A stretch of 64,000 bases of DNA from Paenarthrobacter sp. DKR-5 (GTDB lineage: Bacteria > Actinomycetota > Actinomycetes > Actinomycetales > Micrococcaceae): NCBI RefSeq assembly GCF_018531425.1, contig NZ_JAHBOI010000005.1, forward strand, positions 248,001 to 312,000, in the 5' to 3' direction. The notes beneath the pieces were generated by a model. The model did not search any database, was not told where the DNA came from, and worked only from the letters and a program-made list of their open reading frames with translations. The position numbers and the translations under genes are program-made. Below are positions 45,466-54,705 of this stretch, one piece after another; within the stretch, counting starts at the first letter, position 1; every line of letters starts with the position of its first letter.

Positions 45466-46032
45466 AGCCAGCGTCAAGGTCACCGCCGCGCCGGCGACGA
45501 GGCCGACGCCGATCCCGATCAGGGAGCTGGCCCAGAACGGCAGGTTGGTGGCCGCGCCGGTGACGTACCCCAGGCCTGTCAGCCACAGGGCCCACAGCAC
45601 GGACCCGGCCGCGCAGCACAGCAGGACCGGGCGCGTGGGCGCGTCCGCCATTCCCGCGGCCGCCAGGGTCGCCGTGCGGCCGGCCGGGAGGAACCGGCCC
45701 GCCACCAGGGCCGCGTACCGGGACCCCGGGCCGGCCTTCAGCACCGCGGCGTGCAGGCCGCGGTGCACCTTCCGGCCCCAGGCCCAACGGTCCAGCAGGT
45801 GGTTCAGGCGGCGCTTGAAGAGCAGGAAGACCATCGCGTCCCCGGTGAGCGAACCGGCGATGGTCGCGGTGAGGGACAGGGCGAGATTCAGGTGCCCGGT
45901 GACGCTCATCGCACCCGAGGTCACGACCATGACTTCCGAGGGGATCGGGGGCACGGCGGCGTCGCCCACCACCATGAGCGCCATCAGCAGGTACAGCGCC
46001 GGGCCCCATCCTTGGAAGCTTGCCGGATCCAT
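45439..46032 (-). CDS. DedA family membrane protein, paralogue 2
   Basis: A 197-residue VTT-domain protein close in sequence to that at 44431-45072: VPPIPSEVMVVTSGAMSVTGHLN, GSLTGDAMVFLLFKRR, ALVAGRFLPAGRTATLAAAGMAD and PFWASSLIGIGVGLVAGAAVTL. ATG 46032. The two genes are on the same strand but separated by a plus-strand gene, so the duplication was followed by insertion or the pair encloses an older gene. Divergent from the macrodomain gene, 39 bases away. Confidence 0.85.
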   Translation of the reverse strand: MDPASFQGWGPALYLLMALMVVGDAAVPPIPSEVMVVTSGAMSVTGHLNLALSLTATIAGSLTGDAMVFLLFKRRLNHLLDRWAWGRKVHRGLHAAVLKAGPGSRYAALVAGRFLPAGRTATLAAAGMADAPTRPVLLCCAAGSVLWALWLTGLGYVTGAATNLPFWASSLIGIGVGLVAGAAVTLTLALRRRAARR

Positions 46033-46071
46033 GGTCCCAGAGTAGGGCCTGGGAGGGAGCAGAATAACAGT

Positions 46072-46584
46072 ATGGACGTCTCTATTCTGACCGGTGACAT
46101 CACCACCCGGGCCGTCGACGCCGTCGTGAACGCGGCCAACTCTTCACTGCTCGGCGGGGGCGGGGTGGACGGCGCGATTCACGCGGCGGCGGGTCCGGGC
46201 CTGCTGCGTGCCTGCCGCGAGCTGCGCGCCGGTCTGCCCAACGGGCTGCCCGTCGGCCAGGCGATAGCGACCGAGGGTTTCGACCTGCCGGCCCGCTGGG
46301 TGATCCACACCGTCGGGCCGAACCGGCATGCCGGGCAGACGGACCCGGCAGTGCTGGCGGCCTGTTTCAGCAACAGTCTCGCCGTCGCGGAGGACCTGGG
46401 CGCCGCGTCCGTGGCGTTCCCCGCCGTCAGTGCCGGCATCTACGGCTGGGCTGCGGAGGAGGTTGCCGAGATCGCGCTCGACGCCGTGCTCCGGCACCAG
46501 GGCGACGTCGAGCTCGTCGAGTTTGTGCTGTTCAGCGCCCCGATGACGAGGATCTTCGAAGAAGCCGCCGCGCGCCGGAGTTAG
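46072..46584 (+). CDS. Macrodomain protein, ADP-ribose/O-acetyl-ADP-ribose deacylase type
   Basis: A 170-residue single macrodomain. The ligand motif is GDITTRAVDAVVNAANSSLLGGGGVDGAIHAAAGPGL with N20 and N23 in VVNAAN, and the second loop is FPAVSAGIYGWA. This is the MacroD/YmdB arrangement, which removes ADP-ribose from proteins or hydrolyses O-acetyl-ADP-ribose. ATG 46072 has GGGAGGGAG about 13 bases upstream. It is a lone plus-strand gene. Confidence 0.92.
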   Translation: MDVSILTGDITTRAVDAVVNAANSSLLGGGGVDGAIHAAAGPGLLRACRELRAGLPNGLPVGQAIATEGFDLPARWVIHTVGPNRHAGQTDPAVLAACFSNSLAVAEDLGAASVAFPAVSAGIYGWAAEEVAEIALDAVLRHQGDVELVEFVLFSAPMTRIFEEAAARRS

Positions 46585-46609
46585 ACACCGTCCGCCGGAG
46601 CTGCATATG

Positions 46610-47512
46610 TCAGGCGGGCGCCTCGGCGAGCTGCAGTTGGCTGCGGTACTCGACGGGTTCGCGGGTGAGCGGGTCCTTGAACCGGATGGCCCGGGCGAGC
46701 AGCTGCAGCGGCTTGGCGTAATCGTCCGGTGCCTGGGGGAGCAGCTCGGGGTAGAACGGGTCGTTGCGGATGCCCAGCCCGAGCGAGGCCATGTGCACGC
46801 GCAGCTGGTGCGTCTTGCCGGTGTGCGGCTCCAGCCGGTACAGGCCGCTGGCACCGTCCGCGCGCAGCAACTCGATCCGCGTCTCGGCATTGGGCTCGCC
46901 CGGGACCTCCTGGGCCAGCAGGTAGGTGCGGGACTTGATCATCCGGCTGCGGACGGTGAGCGGAAGCTCGAGGTCCGCGCGGACCGGGGCCACCGCCTCG
47001 TATTCCTTGCGAACCTGCCGGCGTTCGAAGAGCACCTGGTACTTGCCCCGGGTTTCCGGGTTGACCGCGAACAGCAGCACCCCGGCCGTCATGCGGTCCA
47101 GCCGGTGGATGGGGACCAGATCGGGCAGCCCCAGCAGGTTCCGCAGCCGCACCAGCGCCGACTCTGCGACGTACATGCCCCCGGGCGTGGTGGGCAGGAA
47201 ATGCGGCTTGTCCGCCACTACCAGGTGCTCGTCCTGGTGCAGAATGTCCAGTTCCACCGGCAGCCGGGTTTCCTGGGGCAGCTCACGATAGTACCAGATG
47301 AACGTGTGCGCGTTGAGCGGGGTCGACGGCGTCAGCCGGCTGCCGTCGAAGGCCGCCACCTCGCCGCGCTCGAACCGGTCCACGATGCCGTCCGGGTCCA
47401 CATGGCCGAAGCGCTCCAACACATAGTCCATCGCTGTCGCCCACGGCCCCGTCTCCGGCAGGCGCAGGCGGGTCGCGTTGACGCCGTCGCGCACCGGAAG
47501 CGGGGATTTCAT
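46610..47512 (-). CDS. RluA family pseudouridine synthase
   Basis: A 300-residue RNA-modifying enzyme. The catalytic Asp is D139 in PIHRLDRMTAGVLLFA, with HTGKTHQLRVHMASLGLGIRNDPFYP as the second family block. There is no clear S4 domain at the N-terminus; residues 30-80 may form a degenerate one. It resembles the group of actinobacterial RluA-like enzymes with 300 residues; RNA target unknown. ATG 47512 follows GGAGGGG directly. It ends 25 bases from the convergent macrodomain gene. Confidence 0.88.
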   Translation of the reverse strand: MKSPLPVRDGVNATRLRLPETGPWATAMDYVLERFGHVDPDGIVDRFERGEVAAFDGSRLTPSTPLNAHTFIWYYRELPQETRLPVELDILHQDEHLVVADKPHFLPTTPGGMYVAESALVRLRNLLGLPDLVPIHRLDRMTAGVLLFAVNPETRGKYQVLFERRQVRKEYEAVAPVRADLELPLTVRSRMIKSRTYLLAQEVPGEPNAETRIELLRADGASGLYRLEPHTGKTHQLRVHMASLGLGIRNDPFYPELLPQAPDDYAKPLQLLARAIRFKDPLTREPVEYRSQLQLAEAPA

Positions 47513-47526
47513 CACCCCTCCAGCGT

Positions 47527-47550
47527 ACCGGGGCCGCCCGCAGCCCCGGT
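47527..47550. terminator. Hairpin between nei and the pseudouridine synthase gene
   Basis: Arms ACCGGGGC (47527-47534) and GCCCCGGT (47543-47550), loop of 8. It lies 20 bases past the nei stop on the minus strand. Short but fully GC-paired; a probable terminator of lhr-nei. Confidence 0.5.
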
Positions 47551-47569
47551 CGCCGGGAACCCCGCGGGC

Positions 47570-48406
47570 TCAGTCACCCGCGTAGCTGCCGGTGCCCTCC
47601 GCGCCCGGCGCCGGGGGCGGCTGGCAGTGCGGACAGAAGTACGTCACCCGCAGCTCCAGGTCGCTGGCGCCCAGTTCGGCCTGGCGGATCGTGGTTCCGC
47701 AGCGCAGGCATGGCTTGCCGTCCCGCCCGTACACCCAGACCAGGCTGCCGCGGCCCCGGGCGGCACCAGCGCTGCCGGCGGTGGAGCGGCGTTGGCGGTT
47801 CCGGTTGAACTCCAGCACCTGTTTGGAGAGCGCGACTAGCCGGCGCAGGTCCGGCACTGCGGAGACGGGGGAGAGCGGGTGCACGCCGACGAGGAAACAG
47901 AGTTCGTTGCAGAAGACGTTGCCGATCCCGGCCAGGTTGCGCTGGTCCAGCAGCGCCACCCCGAGGGCGCGGTCCGGTGCGGCAGCGAGCCGGCGCTCGG
48001 CCTCGGCGGCGTCCCAGTCCGGGCCCAGCAGGTCCGGGCCCAGATAGCCCACGGTCTGCTCCTCATCGTCCGTCGGGATGATTTCCAGCAGGCCGAGCTC
48101 GAATCCGACAGCGGTGGAGGCAGCGTTTTCCAGCACCGCGCGGGCCTGGAACGCCGGGCGGCGCCACCGGTCCCCGCGCGGGTACACCTGCCACTGGCCC
48201 TCCATCTTCAGGTGCGAGTGGATGGTCATCCCGTCGGCGCGGATCAGCAGGTGCTTGCCGCGCGCGACGACCTCCTGCACGGTGCGCCCGGCGAGGTCGG
48301 CGGTCGCGAACTTGGGCACCCGGAAGTCCGTCTTGGTGAGCACCTGCCCGGCGAGGGCGGCGTTGAGGCGCTGGGCAGCCTGCCAGACGGTGTCGCCCTC
48401 AGGCAC
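47570..48406 (-). CDS. nei: Endonuclease VIII-type DNA glycosylase (Fpg/Nei family)
   Basis: A 278-residue base-excision repair enzyme. The mature N-terminus PEGDTVW has the catalytic Pro and Glu, the helix-two-turn-helix is in LLDQRNLAGIGNVFCNELCF, and a zinc finger of type C-x2-C...C-x2-C ends the protein (CLRCGTT...YFCPHC). PEGDTVW rather than PELPEVE places it in the Nei rather than Fpg branch, as Nei2 of mycobacteria. The GTG start lies inside the end of lhr (8-base overlap). Confidence 0.92.
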   Translation of the reverse strand: MPEGDTVWQAAQRLNAALAGQVLTKTDFRVPKFATADLAGRTVQEVVARGKHLLIRADGMTIHSHLKMEGQWQVYPRGDRWRRPAFQARAVLENAASTAVGFELGLLEIIPTDDEEQTVGYLGPDLLGPDWDAAEAERRLAAAPDRALGVALLDQRNLAGIGNVFCNELCFLVGVHPLSPVSAVPDLRRLVALSKQVLEFNRNRQRRSTAGSAGAARGRGSLVWVYGRDGKPCLRCGTTIRQAELGASDLELRVTYFCPHCQPPPAPGAEGTGSYAGD

Positions 48407-51400
48407 GGATCCGCACCCCCCGCGGCGTCGAATAGAAACCGGCCCCTTCGAGGGCCGCGGCCAGCGCGGTGCCGAGGATTTCGGCGCCGTTGGCCTTCTC
48501 GACGGCGAGTTTGTCCACCGCGCCGCGCTTGACGACGCCGGCCAGCTCGCCCGCCGCGAGCCGGATCGCCTCCTCGTCGTCCGTGAAGGTCAGCAGGGTC
48601 TTGCCGCCGCGTTCAACGTACAGGGTGAGCGCGCCGTCGACGAGCACGACCAAAGCGCCGGCCTTCCGGCCCGGCCGGTGGCCGACGTCGAGCGCGGGCC
48701 ACGCCAGCGCGGCACCGTAGGGGTTGGCCGGGTCCGTGGCGGCGAGGATCACGGCCTTCGGCTCAGGCTTCTTCAGGGCCGCGTCTTCGGTGAAGGAGCG
48801 CAGCCGGTCCACGGTGGCGGGGACCGCGAACTGCGCCGCGCCGAGCTGTTCGATGAAGTAGCCGCGGCGGCACCGGCCGCTTTCCTCCAGCCGGGACATC
48901 ATCTTGTACATCAGGCTGAAGCCGCCCGGAATGTTTTCGGAGACCACTGAGCCGCGGGTGACCACGCCGTAGCGGTCCAGCAGCAGCTCGGCGGTGGCAT
49001 GCGCCTGCACCGTCGGATCCAGCTCCGGTTCCGGCAGCACCGACCAGCGCCCGGCGGCCTTGGCCGGCGCCTGCCGGACCGGCCCGCCGGCCAGGCCTGC
49101 CCCGAAGCTGCCGCCGAGCGAGCCGCCCAGCCGGCCGTAGCGGCCGGCGGACCGCAGCCGCGGCGGCCGCTGCCGCTGGCGGTGGGCGGTGGTCCCGCCG
49201 GCCAGCAGTGCGCGGACCGGGTTGAAGGTGTCGTTGCTGACCCGCCCGGCCCAGACCAGGTCCCAGAGGGCGGTCACGACGGCGTCGTCACTGAGCACCG
49301 CGTCCATGCCGCCTGCCGCCTCGGCGAGCTGCCGGAAGAAGAACGCCCCGCCGCCGAGATAGTCGAGGATGCGCTGCTGCGGCTCGGTGGGCTCGAAATC
49401 CGGCGTCCGCGTGAGGGTCAGCGGAGCCGATTCGGCCAGATGCAGGCAGATCCAGCCGTCATTGCCCGGCAGCGCGCCGGCGCCGGACCAGAGCACTTCC
49501 CCCGTGGCCATCAGCTCGTCGAGCAGGGCCGGCGTGTAGTTAGCAACGCGGGTGCCCAGCACCAGAGGCTCCCACGCCGAGGCGGGCACGGGCACGCCGG
49601 AGAGCTGGTCGATCACCGTCGCCACGCCGTCGAGCCCGCGCAGCCGGGACCCCACGTTCTGCCAGACCGGCAGGAAGCGGCCGTAGACGGCGGGATCCAC
49701 CGGCTCGACTTCCGAGCGGAGCGCGGCGAGGGACCGGCGCCGCAGTTTGCGCAGCACTTCGGCGTCGCACCATTCCGAGGCCGGCGGACGCGGCACCGCG
49801 TCGGACGCCGCCTCGGTCCCCGCCGTCTCTTCGGCCGGTGGCGCGGTCGGAGTGGGACGGAACTCGCCCTCGACCACCCGGCCGTCCGCGGCCAGGCGCT
49901 GCAGGGCGGTGGAGACCACGGCCACGCCAAGCCCGAGCCTGGCGGCGGCCTCGGCTGCGGTGAACGGTCCGTGCGTGCGGGCGTAGCGGCCGACCAGGTC
50001 CCCCAGCGGGTCCGCCACCGGTTCGATGAACGCCAGCGGAACGCCCATCGGCAGCGGCACCCCGATCGCGTCCCGCAGCCGGGCGGCGTCCTCGATGGCG
50101 GCGAACCGGGCCTCGCCCGCGATGGAGACCTGCAGGGCGCGGTTGGTCCGTACGAGGTCGGTGAGCCACGCCGCGTCGAACTCCTCGGTGCGTTCGGCGG
50201 CCTCGGCTTCGGTCAGGGGGCCGAGCAGGCGCAGCAGGTCCGCCACGCCTTCGAGGCCGCGCACCTTCCGGTCCTCCTGCAGCCGCTGCAGCTCGGCCTC
50301 CGTCCGCTCAATCACCTTCGGATCCAGCAGCTCGCGCAGCTCAGCCCGGCCGAGCAGCTCGTTCAGCAGGGTCGCGTCAAGGGACAGAGCTGCGGCGCGG
50401 CGCTCGGCCAGCGGGGAATCGCCCTCGTAGAGGAAGGACGCCACGTACCCGAACAGCAGGGTGCGCGCGAACGGGGAGGGCTGCTTGGTGGTGGTCTCCA
50501 CGACCCGGAGCTCGCGCCGCTCGATGCTGGAGGCAATCTGCTTCAAAGCCGGCAGGTCGTACACGTCCTGAAGGCATTCGCGGACGGTTTCGAGCACGAT
50601 CGGGAAGCTCGGGTACTTCCGGGCGACGTCGAGCAGTTGGGCGGAGCGCTGGCGCTGCTGCCACAGCGGGCTGCGCTTGCCCGGATTCTGCCGCGGCAGC
50701 AGCAGGGCCCGGGCGGCGCACTCCCGGAACCTGGACGCGAACAGCGCAGAACCGCCCACCTCGGCAGTGACGATCGAGTCCAGCTCCTCGGGATCGAACA
50801 GGAACAGCTCGGCCCCGGGCGGCTCGTCCTCCATCATCGGCACCCGCAGCACGATCCCGTCGTCGGCCGCTACCGCCGACCCGTCGATGCCGTACCGCTG
50901 GTGCAGCCGGGCGCCGACGGCGAGGGCCCACGGCGCGTGCACCGGCATGCCGAACGGGCTGTGCAGCACCACCCGCCAGTCGCCGAGTTCATCGTGGAAG
51001 CGCTCGACGAGCAGCACGCGGTCGTTTGGGACGACGTCGGTGGACTGCTGCTGCTCGAGGAGGTAGGCCAGCAGGTTCTTCGCGGCGAACTCGTCCAGGC
51101 CCGTTGCCTCCAGCCGGGCCAGGCCCGCGGCCTCCTCGGTCTGGGCGAGTTCCCGGATGAAGCCGCCCAGCGCCCGGCCCAGCTCGACCGGCCGGCCGAG
51201 CGAGTCCCCCCGCCAGAACGGGAGCTTGCCCGGCTGGCCGAACGCGGGGGAGACCAGGACCCGGTCGTGGGTGATCTCCTCGATCCGCCAGCTGGTGGCA
51301 CCGAGCGCGAACACGTCACCCACGCGCGACTCGTAGACCATCTCCTCATCCAGCTCGCCCACCCGACGGCCGCCCTTGGCGCCGCTGCCCTCAGCCTCGG

Positions 51401-53150
51401 AGCCCACGATGTACACACCGAACAAACCCCGGTCCGGGATGGTTCCGCCGGAGGTGACCGCGAGACGCTGGGCCCCCGGCCGGCCGGTGATTGAACCTTC
51501 GGTGCGATCCCAGACGATGCGCGGACGCAGCTCGGCAAATTCGTCGGAGGGGTAGCGGCCGGCAAGCAGGTCCAGCGTCGCGTCGAAGGCGGAGCGGGGG
51601 AGCGTGGCGAACGGCGCGGACCGGCGGACCATGTCGAACCATTCCTCGACGTCGATGCTGCCGAGGGCCGCCGCCGCGACGGTCTGCTGGGCCAGGATGT
51701 CCAGCGGGTTGGCCGGGATGGCCAGCGCCTCGATCTTCCCGGCGAGCATCCGTTCGACTGTGACGGCCGCATGCACCAGGTCCGCGCGGTGCTTGGGGAA
51801 CAGCACGCCCTTGGAGACCTCGCCGACCTGGTGGCCGGCGCGGCCCACCCGCTGCAACCCGCTGGCCACCGACGGCGGGGATTCGACCTGGATCACCAGG
51901 TCCACCGAGCCCATGTCGATGCCGAGCTCGAGGCTCGAGGTGGCCACCACGCAGCGCAGCCGGCCCGACTTGAGGTCATCCTCGATCAGCGCGCGCTGTT
52001 CCTTGGACACGGACCCGTGGTGTGCCTTGGCCAGCAGCGGGTCCGCACCCTTGGTGGCGCCGGCCTGGGCCATCAGTTGGGCGGGCGGGCCGCCGGCACG
52101 TCCTCCGGCCGCCACCGTTTCCGGCTCCTGCGCCGGCACATCCATCCAAGGGCTGGAGTCCATTTCGAGGCGCTGCTCGTGGATCTCGTTCAGCCGCGCC
52201 GTCAGCCGCTCCGCGAGCCGGCGCGAGTTGGCGAAGACGATGGTCGACTGGTTCTGCAGGATCAGATCGACGATCTTCTCCTCGACGTGCGGCCAGATCG
52301 ACTGCGCGGCGGCACCGGAATCCCCGCCGTCGGCCGTGACACCTTCCACGGCAGGGGCCGCACCCAGCTGCGTCATGTCCTCCACCGGAACGGAGACGGT
52401 CAGCTCCCAGCTCTTCTTCGAGGCGGGAGCAACAATCTCCACGGGGGCGTTCCCGGCGAGGAACCGGGCGACGGTCTCGCGCGGCTCGACGGTGGCCGAG
52501 AGGCCGATCCGTTGGGCAGGCTTGGGCAGCAGCGCGTCCAGCCGCTCGAGCGACACCGCCAGATGGGCGCCGCGTTTGGTGCCTGCGACGGCGTGCACCT
52601 CGTCGATGATGATGGTTTCGACGTCGGTGAGCGTCTCGCGGGCGCGCGAGGTCAGCATCAGGAACAAGGATTCGGGAGTGGTGATCAGGATGTCCGGCGG
52701 GTTGCTCAGCAGGGAGCGGCGGTCCGCTGCCGTCGTGTCCCCGGACCGGACACCAACGGTGATCGACGGCGCCGGAAGTTCCAGCCGCTTGGCGGTCTGG
52801 CTGATGCCGATCAGGGGCGCGCGCAGGTTCCGCTCGACGTCGACGCCGAGCGCCTTCAGCGGCGAAATGTAGAGTACGCGGGTTCCCCGCCGCGGCTCCT
52901 TGGGCCGGCGTCCTTTGGCCGGAACCGGTTGCGCGGGGACGGGTACCTGGGCGCCGGAGGCGAGCAGCCGGTCCAGCGCCCACAGGAAGGCGGCGAGCGT
53001 CTTGCCCGACCCGGTCGGTGCTACGACCAGAGCGTGCGAGCCGGCGGAGATCGCGTTCCATGCCCCTTCCTGCGCCGGTGTGGGCGCAGTGAAAGCGCCC
53101 CTGAACCACTCGCTGGTGGCAGGGGTGAATCGGTCCAGCACGTCAGGCAT
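48399..53150 (-). CDS. lhr: Large ATP-dependent helicase Lhr
   Basis: A 1583-residue superfamily 2 DNA helicase. Walker A is APTGSGKT (44-51) and motif II is DEVH (183-186), followed by a RecA-like second domain (SKEQRALIEDDLKSGRLRCVVATSSLELGIDMG, GRAGHQVGE), a winged-helix/DUF4145-like Lhr core domain and a long C-terminal module usual for actinobacterial Lhr of about 1500 residues. It unwinds RNA:DNA hybrids with 3'-5' polarity and works in repair of DNA damage. It overlaps nei by 8 bases, an order also known in mycobacteria, so both are one repair unit. The start lies 205 bases from the divergent membrane protein gene. Confidence 0.95.
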   Translation of the reverse strand: MPDVLDRFTPATSEWFRGAFTAPTPAQEGAWNAISAGSHALVVAPTGSGKTLAAFLWALDRLLASGAQVPVPAQPVPAKGRRPKEPRRGTRVLYISPLKALGVDVERNLRAPLIGISQTAKRLELPAPSITVGVRSGDTTAADRRSLLSNPPDILITTPESLFLMLTSRARETLTDVETIIIDEVHAVAGTKRGAHLAVSLERLDALLPKPAQRIGLSATVEPRETVARFLAGNAPVEIVAPASKKSWELTVSVPVEDMTQLGAAPAVEGVTADGGDSGAAAQSIWPHVEEKIVDLILQNQSTIVFANSRRLAERLTARLNEIHEQRLEMDSSPWMDVPAQEPETVAAGGRAGGPPAQLMAQAGATKGADPLLAKAHHGSVSKEQRALIEDDLKSGRLRCVVATSSLELGIDMGSVDLVIQVESPPSVASGLQRVGRAGHQVGEVSKGVLFPKHRADLVHAAVTVERMLAGKIEALAIPANPLDILAQQTVAAAALGSIDVEEWFDMVRRSAPFATLPRSAFDATLDLLAGRYPSDEFAELRPRIVWDRTEGSITGRPGAQRLAVTSGGTIPDRGLFGVYIVGSEAEGSGAKGGRRVGELDEEMVYESRVGDVFALGATSWRIEEITHDRVLVSPAFGQPGKLPFWRGDSLGRPVELGRALGGFIRELAQTEEAAGLARLEATGLDEFAAKNLLAYLLEQQQSTDVVPNDRVLLVERFHDELGDWRVVLHSPFGMPVHAPWALAVGARLHQRYGIDGSAVAADDGIVLRVPMMEDEPPGAELFLFDPEELDSIVTAEVGGSALFASRFRECAARALLLPRQNPGKRSPLWQQRQRSAQLLDVARKYPSFPIVLETVRECLQDVYDLPALKQIASSIERRELRVVETTTKQPSPFARTLLFGYVASFLYEGDSPLAERRAAALSLDATLLNELLGRAELRELLDPKVIERTEAELQRLQEDRKVRGLEGVADLLRLLGPLTEAEAAERTEEFDAAWLTDLVRTNRALQVSIAGEARFAAIEDAARLRDAIGVPLPMGVPLAFIEPVADPLGDLVGRYARTHGPFTAAEAAARLGLGVAVVSTALQRLAADGRVVEGEFRPTPTAPPAEETAGTEAASDAVPRPPASEWCDAEVLRKLRRRSLAALRSEVEPVDPAVYGRFLPVWQNVGSRLRGLDGVATVIDQLSGVPVPASAWEPLVLGTRVANYTPALLDELMATGEVLWSGAGALPGNDGWICLHLAESAPLTLTRTPDFEPTEPQQRILDYLGGGAFFFRQLAEAAGGMDAVLSDDAVVTALWDLVWAGRVSNDTFNPVRALLAGGTTAHRQRQRPPRLRSAGRYGRLGGSLGGSFGAGLAGGPVRQAPAKAAGRWSVLPEPELDPTVQAHATAELLLDRYGVVTRGSVVSENIPGGFSLMYKMMSRLEESGRCRRGYFIEQLGAAQFAVPATVDRLRSFTEDAALKKPEPKAVILAATDPANPYGAALAWPALDVGHRPGRKAGALVVLVDGALTLYVERGGKTLLTFTDDEEAIRLAAGELAGVVKRGAVDKLAVEKANGAEILGTALAAALEGAGFYSTPRGVRIRA

Positions 53151-53355
53151 GGCCGGCTCCGGCAGGGTTGCTTACCACAGCATCATCATCCCCTACGCTA
53201 CCGACATTCCGGACCCGGGCCCGGCATCCACTGTCCGGGGTCCGGCTGGTTGTAATCTGTCTGAAGCCGGGCGCGCTGGTCTCGCCGCCCGGTGCGGGAC
53301 GCTGCGTGCGCCCGCAGTGGGTCTTAGCAGTGGGTTTTCTTAGGATGGGGGCGCC

Positions 53356-53892
53356 GTGGACGCGCGGCAGGTAGGTAACAGCTGGGTGCCCGTGCTCGGG
53401 CTGGGGGTTCTTTTTCTTACGGGTGCCGCGGCCGACCTGATGGATCCGGAGGGCGACGGCGCGGTGGCGCCGCATTACGTCGTCGGCACCTTGCTCCTGA
53501 CATTGCTCACCGCGCTTTGGTTCCTGCGCCATCCTCCCGCCCTGCGCGGCACCAGAGGTGCCTACGGGCTGGTCGCCGTCCTGATTGAGGCGGGTGTGCT
53601 GTTCGGCGGGGCCGGCGGCGGCCTTCGGGGCTGCATGCCTTGGCTGATCCTCGGGCTGGGGACGGCCTGGTTCGGCCGGCTTGAACGTGCGCGGGCCATC
53701 GTGACCGCCGGCGTCGTCACAGCCTGCGCGGGACTGCTGGCGGTGCTGATTGACGTCCCGGTGCTTTCCGGCGTCCTGCAAGGGCTGACGGCGACGGTCT
53801 TCGGCGTGCTGGCCTGGCGGCTGTACGTGATGAAGCACGGCCGGCGCGAACCACCCCGCGGTGTCGACCTAGCCAGCCTGAAGCTGCGCTGA
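53356..53892 (+). CDS. Conserved membrane protein, unknown function
   Basis: A 178-residue protein with about five membrane segments (from residues 10-28, 42-60, 72-88, 92-110, 118-150), then a basic cytosolic tail MKHGRREPPRG. No family motif is known to me. GTG 53356 follows GGATGGGGGC. Single gene, convergent with the DUF4232 lipoprotein gene. Confidence 0.6.
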   Translation: MDARQVGNSWVPVLGLGVLFLTGAAADLMDPEGDGAVAPHYVVGTLLLTLLTALWFLRHPPALRGTRGAYGLVAVLIEAGVLFGGAGGGLRGCMPWLILGLGTAWFGRLERARAIVTAGVVTACAGLLAVLIDVPVLSGVLQGLTATVFGVLAWRLYVMKHGRREPPRGVDLASLKLR

Positions 53893-53956
53893 GGGCTCCT
53901 GACCAAGCGGCTTCGGCGGCCCGCGCCCTGCCGGGAGGCCGAGCCTCCGCCGGAGC

Positions 53957-54616
53957 CTACATCGGCTGGAAGGCCCCGATGGTCAGCAGGTTGATGTCGG
54001 TGTTGCTGCAGGCGATCTGCGGGGAGGTAACGAAGAGCTTGTCGGTCGCGCTCGGCGGGTAGACCCGGAAGGCGTCGGCCTGGACCTGCTGGCAGCGGGT
54101 TCCGTAGTTCTGCGCGTTCGTGTACCGCAGGACGGCGAAGGACTTGGCGCCCGGGGCGAGTTTGACGGCGACGGCGGTGGTGCTGTTGTCGCGAACGGCG
54201 GCGGCACCGAGCTGCGTGGTGTGGTCCTTGGCCACGAGGGACACGCCGGGGAAGCCCTTGATGGTGCAGGCCGCGCCGGAGGTGTTCGTCACGATCAGCT
54301 TCATGTATACGCTGCCCGCGGCACCTCCGCCGGTGGCGTCCAGCGAGCCCTTGAGCATGGAGGCGGCGCACAGGCCGGCCGGGGCCGCGGGAGTCACCGC
54401 CGGGGTTGCCGAAGCGGTGGCGGATTCCGTCGTCGGCGACTCGGACGCCGTCGAGGAATCAGAGGCGGTTGCTGTGTCCGCCGCGGACGCCGGCGCGGAT
54501 GACCCGGCGGAGGAAACCGCAGCCGGACCAGCCTGATTGGCGCAGCTGCTCAGCGCCGTTACGGAGAGCAGCGCAGCTGCAAGAACGAGACCCTTTTTGC
54601 CCACCCAGACACTCAT
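53957..54616 (-). CDS. DUF4232 lipoprotein
   Basis: A 219-residue exported lipoprotein: basic start, hydrophobic core, lipobox LSSC, then a Ser/Thr/Ala-rich linker of about 55 residues, then a DUF4232 domain (LCAASMLKGSLDATGGGAAGSVYMKLIVTNTSGAACTIKGFPGVSLV...). Two cysteine pairs in the domain fit the disulfides of this family. DUF4232 is common in actinobacterial surface proteins; function unknown. A probable client of Lgt. Confidence 0.85.
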   Translation of the reverse strand: MSVWVGKKGLVLAAALLSVTALSSCANQAGPAAVSSAGSSAPASAADTATASDSSTASESPTTESATASATPAVTPAAPAGLCAASMLKGSLDATGGGAAGSVYMKLIVTNTSGAACTIKGFPGVSLVAKDHTTQLGAAAVRDNSTTAVAVKLAPGAKSFAVLRYTNAQNYGTRCQQVQADAFRVYPPSATDKLFVTSPQIACSNTDINLLTIGAFQPM

Positions 54617-54705
54617 GGCACCAGACTCTACCGGAGCAACCCGACGGTCAATCGGCCGTGCCGCAACGGGCCCGGAATGACACCCGGATCGTAATCAAGC
54701 CGGGC

